From assembly GCA_964519515.1 (NCBI GenBank), contig CAZFIJ010000047.1:1-19620 (forward strand): a stretch of 19,620 nucleotides of DNA. The letters run 5' to 3'. This stretch comes from Korarchaeum sp964519515. Lineage in GTDB: Archaea > Korarchaeota > Korarchaeia > Korarchaeales > Korarchaeaceae. The notes below the pieces were generated by a model, which did not search any database, was not told the DNA's origin, and saw nothing but the letters and a program-made list of their open reading frames with translations. Made by a program: the position numbers and the translations under genes. Shown here in pieces: positions 1 to 7,533 of this stretch. Each line of letters begins with the position of its first letter. The first letter of the stretch is position 1.

Positions 1-301
1 GGATATTATCTCTAGCAGCAAGATTTCTCTCATTATATCCCTTCCATAGATCTAGCTATCAACTGGAAGTTGTAGATCCTTAAGACCTGATCGGTATACG
101 ATCCGGTATCCTGGGTTCTATAGAGGGTGGGCTGACATGTAAACGCTGCTAGGCCCCCGAAAGTACCGATCCAGATGACCTCTTGGCATTATTTCCTCTA
201 AACTCACTCTTTATGGGGATCGCTTCTGAATGGACTACGAGATCCCTTATCCCTCTAGCTATTAGATGAGCGTACTGGCCACAGAAGTTAATGAGGAGCA
301 T
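1..301 (-). pseudogene. guaA: Decayed GMP synthase glutaminase subunit (GuaA N-terminal domain), runs off left edge
   Basis: Read on the minus strand from an ATG at 301, three bases after the pmbA stop codon, the sequence begins MLLINFCGQYAHLIARGIRD, which closely resembles the start of archaeal GMP synthase glutamine amidotransferase subunits. That frame stops at 149-151. Similarity resumes in a second frame at 207-121 (SLEEIM, then GPSSVYMSAHPL, matching the family's GGPSSVY region) and ends at a TAG at 118-120. It then resumes in a third frame at about 89-39 (VLRIYNFQLIARSMEG, matching the family's VLGICYGFQLIARSMGG). The nucleophile motif GICYG appears as RIYN, so the catalytic Cys is absent as well as the frame being broken. 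At least two frameshifts plus loss of the Cys make a pseudogene more likely than a single read error. The rest of the gene lies beyond the window. A functional copy is presumably elsewhere in the genome. Confidence 0.8.
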
Positions 302-304
302 CTA

Positions 305-1621
305 TCACCCTGGTCCCGAGACCCTAGCTCTTATCCTAATAGAGCCCCCATAATATGAACCTGCAGGCTCTATGTCCCTTCCAACACCTTCTAAACCCTT
401 TAGAGCGTCTTCTATCGTGAAAGCTATCCCTGTTTGCCTCAAGGATTTCTTAACTTCCCCTCTCTCGATCAGAAAAGCAGTCTCAGCCATCCCACTGAAT
501 TCACCCGTAGCTAGATTGGGAGTATCGCCTGTGTATAACACGAGTATACCCCTACTGACATCCATAAGTTCATCTTCACTCATCTCTAGTTTAGGAGCAT
601 GCAAAAGGACGTTATTAGCTGAGATAGAGGGAGCTCTCTTATAATCTCTAGAGGCATTTCCCGTGCTCTCCCTCCCGTCCCTCTTAGCAGCGTACCAATT
701 GTATATGGGGCTTCTGAAGATACCATTATCGATCACAGCAGTCCTACTCTTAGGGATGCCTTCATCATCGAAACTGGAGCTTCCTATGAGCCAAGGGATC
801 CTCCCATCATCGATCAAACTTACCTCCTCTCTAGCCACTTGAGTAGAGAGCCTGCCAGTCAAGAAGCTCCTCCCATACTGTAAATTCTCAGCATTAGCAG
901 CTTCATCTATTATGAAGGGGATTATTCCAGGGAGGGATTTCGGCTTAAATATTACTGGAAGTTCCTCAACACCTATTTTCATGGAATCCAAGCTCCTTAT
1001 AGCTATCTCTCCTGCCTCCCTTCCCAATCTCTCTGGGTCCAATGAATCGAGTTTCCTACCATCCGAGAAGTTGAATCCAGATCCTCTTCTATCTCCATCT
1101 TTCGCTGAGACCTCTAGGAATATGTGGTAGGATGTCCTGCTCTCCTTAACATCTACTCCCCTCGAGCTGAATATAGATACCTCGCTATAGATGAGATCGA
1201 ACATACCGGATACGGAAACTACGCTAGGGGATATCTTCGCGGCCTCTATCGACTCCATGAAGAGAGATGAGGCATCCTCTACCTCAGCGTCCCTTATCTT
1301 GGGATCGAGGATGCAGTCCAGTGGCGCCACTTCATGAGGGTCGGGGAGGGAGTGGAAGTTAGGATCCTCAGGAGATGCTTTAGCGTTGATGAAAGCTCTC
1401 TTTCCAACGAAATGCCCGTCTAGAGGGTTAGTTGCGAAAGCTATCCCCAATTTCTTACCTATTACGGCTCTAACACCTAGTCCGGTTTCTCTAGTGCTGC
1501 TAGCAGTCTTCAATATCCCTTTCTCTACGCTCAATGATATCCTCCTCATGCTTATTTCGAATCCCTCTGCTTCCTCGGCTCCATTCCTTATCGCAGATCT
1601 CACAGCTTCCTCAACTAACAT
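305..1621 (-). CDS. pmbA: TldE/PmbA-type metalloprotease-complex subunit
   Basis: A protein of about 438 residues of the TldD/PmbA (PF01523) family, whose members form TldD-TldE heterodimers that cleave unfolded or modified peptides in the cytoplasm. It lacks the HExxxH zinc motif seen in the upstream partner, as expected for the non-catalytic TldE/PmbA partner. The N-terminal part has the usual ADGVEVS-like region (EEAEGFEISMRR), and the C-terminal part has the family's NASRDYKRAPSISANN and TGDTPNLATGEFSG stretches. I chose the ATG at 1621 because GGAGGTGA lies six bases upstream and the protein then starts MLVEEAVRSAIRNGAEEAE, as in relatives; an in-frame start at 1651 would overlap tldD by 26 bases. 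The gap to the tldD stop is four bases, so the two genes are co-transcribed and probably translationally coupled. Downstream lies the guaA remnant. Confidence 0.9.
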   Translation of the reverse strand: MLVEEAVRSAIRNGAEEAEGFEISMRRISLSVEKGILKTASSTRETGLGVRAVIGKKLGIAFATNPLDGHFVGKRAFINAKASPEDPNFHSLPDPHEVAPLDCILDPKIRDAEVEDASSLFMESIEAAKISPSVVSVSGMFDLIYSEVSIFSSRGVDVKESRTSYHIFLEVSAKDGDRRGSGFNFSDGRKLDSLDPERLGREAGEIAIRSLDSMKIGVEELPVIFKPKSLPGIIPFIIDEAANAENLQYGRSFLTGRLSTQVAREEVSLIDDGRIPWLIGSSSFDDEGIPKSRTAVIDNGIFRSPIYNWYAAKRDGRESTGNASRDYKRAPSISANNVLLHAPKLEMSEDELMDVSRGILVLYTGDTPNLATGEFSGMAETAFLIERGEVKKSLRQTGIAFTIEDALKGLEGVGRDIEPAGSYYGGSIRIRARVSGPG

Positions 1622-1625
1622 GAGC

Positions 1626-2984
1626 TCACCTCCCGCCGAATACGATGCCACTCACCATTATATGCGGGGAGCCCGTAGTCACGGGTACCCATTGATGCTT
1701 CTTTCCGCAACTCCCGGGATCATGCGAGAGTTCCTTGCCGATGGCCTCTACATTATGTAGAACCTCCAGAGTCATACCTGTGATTGCGACCTCTCTGAGC
1801 CTCTTTTTAAGCTCCCCTTTCTCTATGAGCCACCCTCCCTCAGCTTTGAACATGAACTGACCCTTAGCGGGATCAGTATATCCATAGAGGGACCCTATTG
1901 CGTAAATCCCCTCCTTAACCTCAGAGAGCATCTCCTCGAAGCTCCAGTCCCCTGCCTCTATGAAAGTATTGGACATCCTGACCTCAGGCGGGTTACTGAA
2001 ATCCATAGATCTCGCATTCCCTGTTGGCTCGATCCCAAGCTTCTTAGATACCTCTAAATTCGTTAAATAGCCTGAGAGAACTCCCCCCTTCACTATGTAC
2101 TTCTTCCTAGCCTCAGTCCCCTCATCATCGTATCTATAACTCCCATAGAGTCCCTCTATAGTGGGATCGTCTGATACGTTTATCGAGGGAGCACCGACCG
2201 ATTTACCCATCATCCCCGCTAGTATGCTTTCATCGTTCAATACGGCATCTCCCTCAGCAGCATGACCGAATGCCTCGTGTATGAACACACCAGCTAACTT
2301 AGGATCTAAAATAGCTCTATGCTTCCCTGGGGGCGCTGGGACTGCTGATAGGGCTTCTACAGCTCTCTTCGCAGCTTTCTCCGCTACTTCAGTCCCCTCA
2401 ATTATCTCAATTCCACCCAACCCTCCCTTAGATTCGAAAGCAGCTTCAGTAATCCCTGATTCATGAGCGAATATATAAGAGGAGATCCTGACCCTCGAGA
2501 TCTTCTGCCTAGTATCCGTTCCCAGCGAATTTATGACTCTAGTCTCCTTTAGGGAATCTACTAAGTGAATATTAGTATTCTTCACACCTTTTATCGAGCT
2601 AGCGATCTTGTGTTGTTCCATCAAAATGCTTATTTTCCTCTCTAAGGGGACTTCCCATGCGGGTTCTCTCCCCAAAACTTCATAACCTCCCTTGAAGGAT
2701 GGCCAATCGACCTCGAACTTTGAAGACCAATTAGAGGAAAGCTTAGCCATTTTAAAGGATTCTTTCAATGCTATATCGAGCTCCTCCTCAGATCCCGCGA
2801 CACTGAAACCCCACCCTCCATTGTAGAGAGTCCTCACGCTTATCCTCAACTCATCCCCTGAGCTAAGTTCCCTTATAACTCCATCAACTACCCTTATTAT
2901 CGTGCTTAGTGAACGTTCCTCCCTCAGTTCGATGAAGTCCGCTCCTAGCTCAAGTCCCGCGCTCAAAGCCCTCTCCAGATACAT
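1626..2984 (-). CDS. tldD: TldD-type zinc metalloprotease subunit
   Basis: The catalytic partner of the PmbA-like protein encoded next. The zinc motif HEAFGH, followed by AAEGD, sits about two thirds of the way along the N-terminal half (residues 236-241 from the ATG used here), and a C-terminal SCGKKHQWVPV segment carries the Cys that serves as third zinc ligand in TldD. Length, about 452 residues, is normal for the family. The reading frame is open back to a TTG at 3005, but I favour the ATG at 2984: the protein then starts MYLERALSAGLELGADF, as relatives do, and an AT-rich GATTAAAAC box lies about 25 bases upstream, fitting a leaderless archaeal transcript. No ribosome-binding site precedes either start. 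The upstream neighbour is divergent and only about 30 bases away. In archaea the TldD-TldE pair is commonly housekeeping; a role here in peptide maturation is not indicated by context. Confidence 0.92.
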   Translation of the reverse strand: MYLERALSAGLELGADFIELREERSLSTIIRVVDGVIRELSSGDELRISVRTLYNGGWGFSVAGSEEELDIALKESFKMAKLSSNWSSKFEVDWPSFKGGYEVLGREPAWEVPLERKISILMEQHKIASSIKGVKNTNIHLVDSLKETRVINSLGTDTRQKISRVRISSYIFAHESGITEAAFESKGGLGGIEIIEGTEVAEKAAKRAVEALSAVPAPPGKHRAILDPKLAGVFIHEAFGHAAEGDAVLNDESILAGMMGKSVGAPSINVSDDPTIEGLYGSYRYDDEGTEARKKYIVKGGVLSGYLTNLEVSKKLGIEPTGNARSMDFSNPPEVRMSNTFIEAGDWSFEEMLSEVKEGIYAIGSLYGYTDPAKGQFMFKAEGGWLIEKGELKKRLREVAITGMTLEVLHNVEAIGKELSHDPGSCGKKHQWVPVTTGSPHIMVSGIVFGGR

Positions 2985-3017
2985 AAAAGTTTTAGGCAGC
3001 TCCAAGTTTTAATCTTG

Positions 3018-3416
3018 ATGCTCTGCCCAGAGGGGTGCCATACCTGTTGTATAGAGACGGAGATGATATTAACGGAAAGCGATATCAGGAGGATAGAGTC
3101 ACTGGGCTATAATAGGGAGGAATTCTCGGAGAAGAGGGATTTTTATAGGTTAAGAAACGTCCATGGAAGGTGCTACTTCCTCGAGGGAGGGAGGTGCAAG
3201 ATCTATGAGGACAGACCCCTCGGCTGCAGGGCATATCCCGTCGTACTCAATATCTCAACTAATAATTGCGAATTAGATGATCTTTGCCCAGCAATCGGTA
3301 CGATAAATGAGGAGGAATTCAGGGAGAAGTGCCTAATAGTCCTTAAAATAATAAGGGAGCTTGGAATAACGCTAGACTTCATGCAAACACTAAATCCACG
3401 GAGGCAAAGATCATAG
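3018..3416 (+). CDS. YkgJ-type CxxCxxCC cysteine-cluster protein
   Basis: A 132-residue protein of the YkgJ/UPF0153 family (PF03692), defined by a Cys-rich signature thought to bind Zn or an Fe-S cluster. The N-terminal CPEGCHTCC gives the CxxxCxxCC block at residues 3-11; it is followed by GRCYFLEGGRCKIYEDRPLGCRAYP, broken in family style into three further cysteines, and by two more Cys in CELDDLC. The ATG at 3018 follows an in-frame TTG at 3015; I prefer ATG. No ribosome-binding site is present. A TATA-like ATAAAAGTTTTA at 2983-2994, about 25-30 bases upstream, suggests leaderless transcription from inside the 5' end of the divergent tldD. Some family members are annotated as Fe-S oxidoreductases or associated with flagellin N-methylation, but no specific function can be assigned here. 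Confidence 0.85.
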   Translation: MLCPEGCHTCCIETEMILTESDIRRIESLGYNREEFSEKRDFYRLRNVHGRCYFLEGGRCKIYEDRPLGCRAYPVVLNISTNNCELDDLCPAIGTINEEEFREKCLIVLKIIRELGITLDFMQTLNPRRQRS

Positions 3417-3472
3417 GCGTCAATCAGATGGTGGACCCCTCGGATCTCAATGCACCTAATATCGAAGGTTCC

Positions 3473-3808
3473 TCATTTTTCGGTAGTAGACTTAACCTTA
3501 GATTTTATTTCCTCTAGAAGCTCTTCATCAGTCTTACCAGAGACATCAATACCTAAGCTCATAGCCAGTTCCCTAATACTACTTTTCTCCTCTACTTCAC
3601 TGCTCTGAGGCTGAGAGGAGTCCTTTTGACCTTCCTCTACTGAACTAGCCGCTCTTTTGAACTCTCTTAGGGCTTCTCCCATAGCTTTCGCGAGCTCCGG
3701 TAATTTCCTAGGGCCGAAGAGGATCAACGCTATTAGCACTATCAACAAGATCTCCCAGACACCGATTCCCCCGAACTGCATTAGCTTGAGTGTAGCAGGA
3801 GCTACCAT
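3473..3808 (-). CDS. tatA: TatA/TatB-type twin-arginine translocase subunit
   Basis: A 111-residue protein with the TatA/B plan: a short outer N terminus, one membrane helix (GVWEILLIVLIALILF, about residues 16-31), the diagnostic hinge FGPRKLPELAKAMGEAL, and a charged amphipathic helix. A polar Ser/Glu/Gln tail with predicted helix follows, ending KSTTEK. TatA oligomers form the membrane passage for folded proteins carrying RR signal peptides. The start at 3808 has GAGGG about five bases upstream; an internal Met at residue 10 (3781) is possible and would match relatives that begin close to the helix. It stands divergent from the hydrogenase operon whose small subunit bears a Tat signal, so the pairing looks functional, although no tatC is present in this window. 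A TATA-like run TAAAGTTTTTATG (minus strand, about 3841-3853) is the likely promoter. Confidence 0.92.
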   Translation of the reverse strand: MVAPATLKLMQFGGIGVWEILLIVLIALILFGPRKLPELAKAMGEALREFKRAASSVEEGQKDSSQPQSSEVEEKSSIRELAMSLGIDVSGKTDEELLEEIKSKVKSTTEK

Positions 3809-4073
3809 GGGATACCCTCATGGGCGGTGAGCTGTTATTGCATAAAAACTTTATGGTAACCTATGTTTATGTCTTATTATTATAATTCAATCTCATCACA
3901 GCGCTGAAACTGCGTAAAATTTCCCTTTGTAATATATCATTAGGAAATTTATATTACTTCTCTGTCCAACGTAAAGATTAGGGTTGGAGGTCTTTATTAC
4001 AACACTTTTACCCGAAAAGTACGTAATTCACCCAGTGCTCTACGTTACAATACTTAAAATAATTTTATAATTC

Positions 4074-4100
4074 TCAGAAATTATAATAATGAATTACTGA
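4074..4100. promoter_or_regulatory. Imperfect inverted repeat, possible operator
   Basis: TCAGAAATT and AATTACTGA form an inverted repeat with one mismatch over nine bases and a nine-base spacer. The half-site resembles that of the stronger inverted repeat ahead of the nickel transporter at 17967-17999, but the spacer there is 15. In such AT-rich DNA chance is possible. Confidence 0.3.
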
Positions 4101-4210
4101 TAATAACGTTAAGAATAAAGTCAAATCCTCTCTGTTCAGTCAAAATATATTATCCAGACAAGTCAAATAATAACTGAGATTTATCTATTAATTCATTTAT
4201 TACTCGAGTT

Positions 4211-4226
4211 AAATCTTATAAGATTT
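4211..4226. promoter_or_regulatory. Perfect 16-bp palindrome AAATCTTATAAGATTT
   Basis: The sequence equals its own reverse complement over 16 bases without a spacer. It lies about 275 bases ahead of the hydrogenase operon and about 400 bases ahead of tatA. This fits a binding site for a dimeric regulator, but nothing in the sequence names one, and AT-rich DNA yields palindromes by chance more readily. Confidence 0.35.
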
Positions 4227-4437
4227 TTATGAGTGATTCATTAATCAAAATTCTTATAGACAGTTAGAAAAAGCTAGAGGTATTTATCTATCAATTTTTT
4301 AATAAATTTTAATATAGTACATAAAGAACATTTAATGCAGCGCGAGATCGATAATTTTCATATAAATGAGGGATAACCTATAAAAATAATAACTAAAAAA
4401 TTCGTGCAGCTTGGAATAATTTCCAGAACGCACGTAC

Positions 4438-4457
4438 CAGAAAGTTTTTATTTTATG
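4438..4457 (+). promoter_or_regulatory. Likely BRE/TATA promoter of the hydrogenase operon
   Basis: A purine-rich element followed by a TATA-like run (AGAAAGTTTTTATTTTATG) lies about 45-60 bases ahead of the small-subunit ATG. A transcript starting some 25 bases downstream would carry a short leader with a GGGCGGGGATCTT ribosome-binding region directly before the ATG at 4500. Confidence 0.55.
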
Positions 4458-4499
4458 CCAGTAACACCCCTTACCTCACCTTAAGAGGGCGGGGATCTT

Positions 4500-5741
4500 A
4501 TGGAACCTCCAGAAGTTAATGACGTCTCAGGGAGGATCTTAATTAGTAGGAGGGATTTTTTAAAAGCATCAGCCCTATTCTCATCTCTAATAATGTTAGA
4601 TTTCCCTAAAATTCAAAAATTAGCAGCAGAGACCCTCAAACAAGGTAAAGTGAACCTGATATGGTTTGAAGCTCAGGATTGTGCCGGAGATACTATTGCT
4701 CTAATCGAAGGAGATGCGCCCGACCTCGTTCAAGTCCTGGTGGGAGAAAACCCTGCGATCGGTCCAGGAAGGGTGAAGCTAGTCTACCATGAAACAATAA
4801 TGCCGGAATGGGGTGAGGATGCCATAGAATATCTCAGGAAAGCGGAGAGAGGGGAGTTAGATCCTTACGTTTTAGTATTAGAGGGATCCTTCCCCGATGA
4901 GGACGTGGCCGCTAGGAACAATGGTTGGTGGTTCTCCCTCGGGGAGGAAGAAGGGAGGATCGTCACGGGAAATGAATGGGTAAGGAGATTGTTGAAGAGA
5001 GCAGTAGCAGTAGTGTGTGTTGGCACTTGTGCAGCATACGGGGGTATAGTCACCTCGCAGGTACTGGAGAGTGGGGGCTATGCTGCGGATGGGTGGAGCC
5101 CTACTGGGGCATTCGGCTTCTTCGATGATCCCGTTAAGGGGATAAAGGGAGCGATAAACAGATGGGAGGAAGCGAAACCATTCAAGAACTTCATTGAGGG
5201 GAAAGGGGGAGTGCAAGTATCGCCAACGGGAGAAGTAAGACCAGCTATCGCAATCCCAGGTTGCCCAGCTAATGGTAATGCGATACTCAGGGTACTCGGT
5301 CATTTGATACTCGCTGCTGACGGTATCCTCCCGCTCCCGAAGTTAGATTCTTATTGGAGGCCTCTCTACATATACGGGAATACTGTGCATGAGCAATGCC
5401 CTAGAGCTGGCTTTTATGCAGCAGGGGACTTCAGAGTTAATCCAGGGGACAATGATCCTAAGTGCTTGTTCCAAGTCGGTTGTAAGGGACCGGTGAGTAA
5501 CTGCCCCTGGAACAAAGTCGGATGGATAGAGGGTATAGGAGGACCCACGAGGACCGGGGGTGTCTGCATTGGATGCACGATGCCAGGTTTTCCGGATAAA
5601 TTCGAGCCCTTCTATAAACCTCTCCAAGCTCCAGCGCTCCCCGATCTAACGACGTTAGCAGCTACTGTAGCAGGAGCTGCTGTCGCTGGACTTGCAGCAG
5701 GTTATGCTGTGAGTGAATCGACTAAGAGGAAGAAGGAGTAG
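4500..5741 (+). CDS. hynS: [NiFe]-hydrogenase small subunit, Tat-exported, Isp type
   Basis: A 413-residue electron-transfer subunit of a group 1 membrane-bound uptake hydrogenase. A Tat signal (SRRDFLKASALFSSLIML, residues 16-33) directs export of the folded dimer, and a C-terminal helix (about 384-404, Ala/Val/Gly-rich) anchors it. Proximal-cluster ligands are C61, C177 (VGTCAAYGG) and C255 (PGCP), but the usual CxGC reads CAGD, placing Asp at 64; an extra Cys occurs at 173. Distal cluster: H297, C300, C322, C328. Medial cluster: C335, C356, C359, with Pro at 349 in the PxxxGxxC position, as in [3Fe-4S] types. A 3Cys-1Asp proximal cluster is known from the actinobacterial-type hydrogenase of Ralstonia; here it is inferred from the motif only. 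The ATG at 4500 is preceded by a purine-rich site. The large-subunit gene follows 11 bases on. Confidence 0.95.
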   Translation: MEPPEVNDVSGRILISRRDFLKASALFSSLIMLDFPKIQKLAAETLKQGKVNLIWFEAQDCAGDTIALIEGDAPDLVQVLVGENPAIGPGRVKLVYHETIMPEWGEDAIEYLRKAERGELDPYVLVLEGSFPDEDVAARNNGWWFSLGEEEGRIVTGNEWVRRLLKRAVAVVCVGTCAAYGGIVTSQVLESGGYAADGWSPTGAFGFFDDPVKGIKGAINRWEEAKPFKNFIEGKGGVQVSPTGEVRPAIAIPGCPANGNAILRVLGHLILAADGILPLPKLDSYWRPLYIYGNTVHEQCPRAGFYAAGDFRVNPGDNDPKCLFQVGCKGPVSNCPWNKVGWIEGIGGPTRTGGVCIGCTMPGFPDKFEPFYKPLQAPALPDLTTLAATVAGAAVAGLAAGYAVSESTKRKKE

Positions 5742-5752
5742 GGGGTGGTGTT

Positions 5753-7522
5753 ATGCTCGAGAGGGAACTCTTCATAGATCCTATCACTAGAATAGAGGGC
5801 CATTTGGGGGTAAAAGCCATCGTGGATGAGAGCACGAAGAAGATCAAGGAAGCTTGGAGCTTCGGTGCGATGTTCAGAGGTTTCGAGGTATTCCTCAGAG
5901 GGAGGGAACCTCCAGATGCAGTACACTTAACCAGCAGGGTATGTGGTGTCTGTGCAACAGCTCACGCAAATGCTTCTGTGAAAGCCAATGATATGGCGCT
6001 TGGTGCAGTCCCCAAGCCGTTCGGAGTCCTCGTGAGGAACCTCGCTTGGGCAGCTCTCGATCACATATATGATAATCCCACTCACCTGAGCATATTAGCT
6101 GGTCCCGATTACAGCGGCCTCATCGTATCAAAACTGACTCCCTCAGTATATGATGAAGCGAAGAGGACTAAGGCAGAGCACTCAGATGTACACGGGTTCT
6201 CAAGTATCGGAGATATAATGGACGCTCTCAACCCTCTCCAAGGGAAGATATACATACTAGCATTACAGATGCAGAAGATCGCTAGGCAAATGGGAGTGCT
6301 ATTCTACGGAAGCCATCCTCATCCTAGGACGCTCATCCCCGGAGGAATAGGTGCGACAGTCACGGAAGAAACGCTCATAGAGTACTCCTACAGGCTCACG
6401 AAATTGACAGCTTGGGCGAAGTTCATAGCTACAATATGGGAGGATCTCGCGAACTTCTACAACTCTATAGGCTATGAGAGGCAGGGAATAACTTATGAGA
6501 AACCTAATTTGATCAGCGTCGGTACCTATGAGGATCCAGAGGCTTACTCCTCATTGGGTGAGAGCTTCGAGGAGATATACAAGAACATAGATGAGGCAGG
6601 CAGGAAGAGGTACATGAAACCCGGTTTGATACTGGATGGAGAGCTCGTCACTGATAAGTTGACTGATATGAATATAGGGACTATAGAGCTCGTGGACACA
6701 TCTTTCTACGATGAGTGGGATGGTCTGCTCGTGGATAAAGATCCCGCAGGTAACCCGATAGTTTGGGGGATATCTGAATTGATGAAATATCACCCCTGGA
6801 ATAAGACAACTATCCCTCATCCGCAAGCTCAAGATTGGCGCTCTAAGTACAGCTGGAACGCGATAGTGAGGTTCGTTTGGAAGGGCAAGATTTACCCGAT
6901 AGAAGCAGGACCCATAGCTAGGATGTGGGCTCACGCTATGCAAAATGGAGGGAAGGTGAAGATAGAGCTCCCCCAGACGAATATGGTCCTAGAGATGCCC
7001 CAAGGTACGTGGGATAAGATGACCTTAGAATGGAACATACCTAAGGTCAGGGCCTCGACGACTATAGAGAGGATGAGAGCTAGGGCATTCAATTTCGCGC
7101 TTCATGTAGAAGCCGCTTGGAAAAACTTGCTAGATGCTTTAGAGCATGCGAAATCTGGTAGCTTGGAGACCTCCAGGCCTTGGAAGAAACCGACATTCTC
7201 CATGGGATTCGGGTTCGATGAGGCACCCAGAGGGGCTGTGAGGCATTGGATGGTCGTAGAGAATTATAAGATAAAGAATTACCAAATACATGCGCCTACC
7301 ACTCCAAATCTATCTCCGAAGGATAGATGGGGATACAGAGGGCCTTATGAAGCATCAGTCCTAGGAGTGGAAATAACTGAAGAGCTTCCGCCCGATCAGT
7401 GGAGCGGTCTCGACATAGTGAGAGCGATAAGGAGCTTCGATCCATGTATCGCATGTGCTGTGCATATGTTCGTAGGCAACAGGAGAATTGAGAAGCTCTT
7501 CACACCATTAGCGACTATTTGA
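5753..7522 (+). CDS. hynL: [NiFe]-hydrogenase large (catalytic) subunit
   Basis: A 589-residue subunit carrying the Ni-Fe active site. The N-terminal motif RIEGH (13-17) is followed by RVCGVC (C64, C67), and the C-terminal motif DPCIACAVH supplies C565 and C568; these four Cys bind the metals. Residues after H571 form an 18-residue tail (MFVGNRRIEKLFTPLATI) that the maturation protease would remove after nickel insertion. The protein lacks its own signal and would be co-exported with the Tat-bearing small subunit. Sequence around RVCGVCATAHANASVKA is typical of group 1 enzymes. A GGGGGTGG ribosome-binding site stands before the ATG. The stop codon overlaps the ribosome-binding site of the following cytochrome gene, so the operon is tightly coupled. 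Confidence 0.97.
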   Translation: MLERELFIDPITRIEGHLGVKAIVDESTKKIKEAWSFGAMFRGFEVFLRGREPPDAVHLTSRVCGVCATAHANASVKANDMALGAVPKPFGVLVRNLAWAALDHIYDNPTHLSILAGPDYSGLIVSKLTPSVYDEAKRTKAEHSDVHGFSSIGDIMDALNPLQGKIYILALQMQKIARQMGVLFYGSHPHPRTLIPGGIGATVTEETLIEYSYRLTKLTAWAKFIATIWEDLANFYNSIGYERQGITYEKPNLISVGTYEDPEAYSSLGESFEEIYKNIDEAGRKRYMKPGLILDGELVTDKLTDMNIGTIELVDTSFYDEWDGLLVDKDPAGNPIVWGISELMKYHPWNKTTIPHPQAQDWRSKYSWNAIVRFVWKGKIYPIEAGPIARMWAHAMQNGGKVKIELPQTNMVLEMPQGTWDKMTLEWNIPKVRASTTIERMRARAFNFALHVEAAWKNLLDALEHAKSGSLETSRPWKKPTFSMGFGFDEAPRGAVRHWMVVENYKIKNYQIHAPTTPNLSPKDRWGYRGPYEASVLGVEITEELPPDQWSGLDIVRAIRSFDPCIACAVHMFVGNRRIEKLFTPLATI

Positions 7523-7533
7523 GGGGGATCGGA

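Larger units (their letters stand above)
3809..4499. other. AT-rich gene-free region between tatA and the hydrogenase operon
   Basis: About 690 bases with no credible gene, tRNA or repeat array on either strand; base composition is much more AT-rich than the flanking genes. It contains the likely tatA promoter at its left end and the hydrogenase promoter at its right end. Between them I see a perfect 16-base palindrome (4211-4226), a near-palindrome TCAGAAATT-N9-AATTACTGA (4074-4100), and several ACGTAA/TTACGT words at 3969, 4021 and 4043. The size is unusual next to the compact spacing elsewhere in the window. Confidence 0.6.

Noticed and set aside
3950..4440. tRNA, CRISPR or insertion-sequence remains in the AT-rich gap
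   Set aside because: No cloverleaf, regularly spaced repeats, transposase fragments or target-site duplications could be seen.
5343..5627. Minus-strand open frames within the hydrogenase genes
   Set aside because: These are shadows of strongly supported plus-strand genes and have no recognisable motifs.
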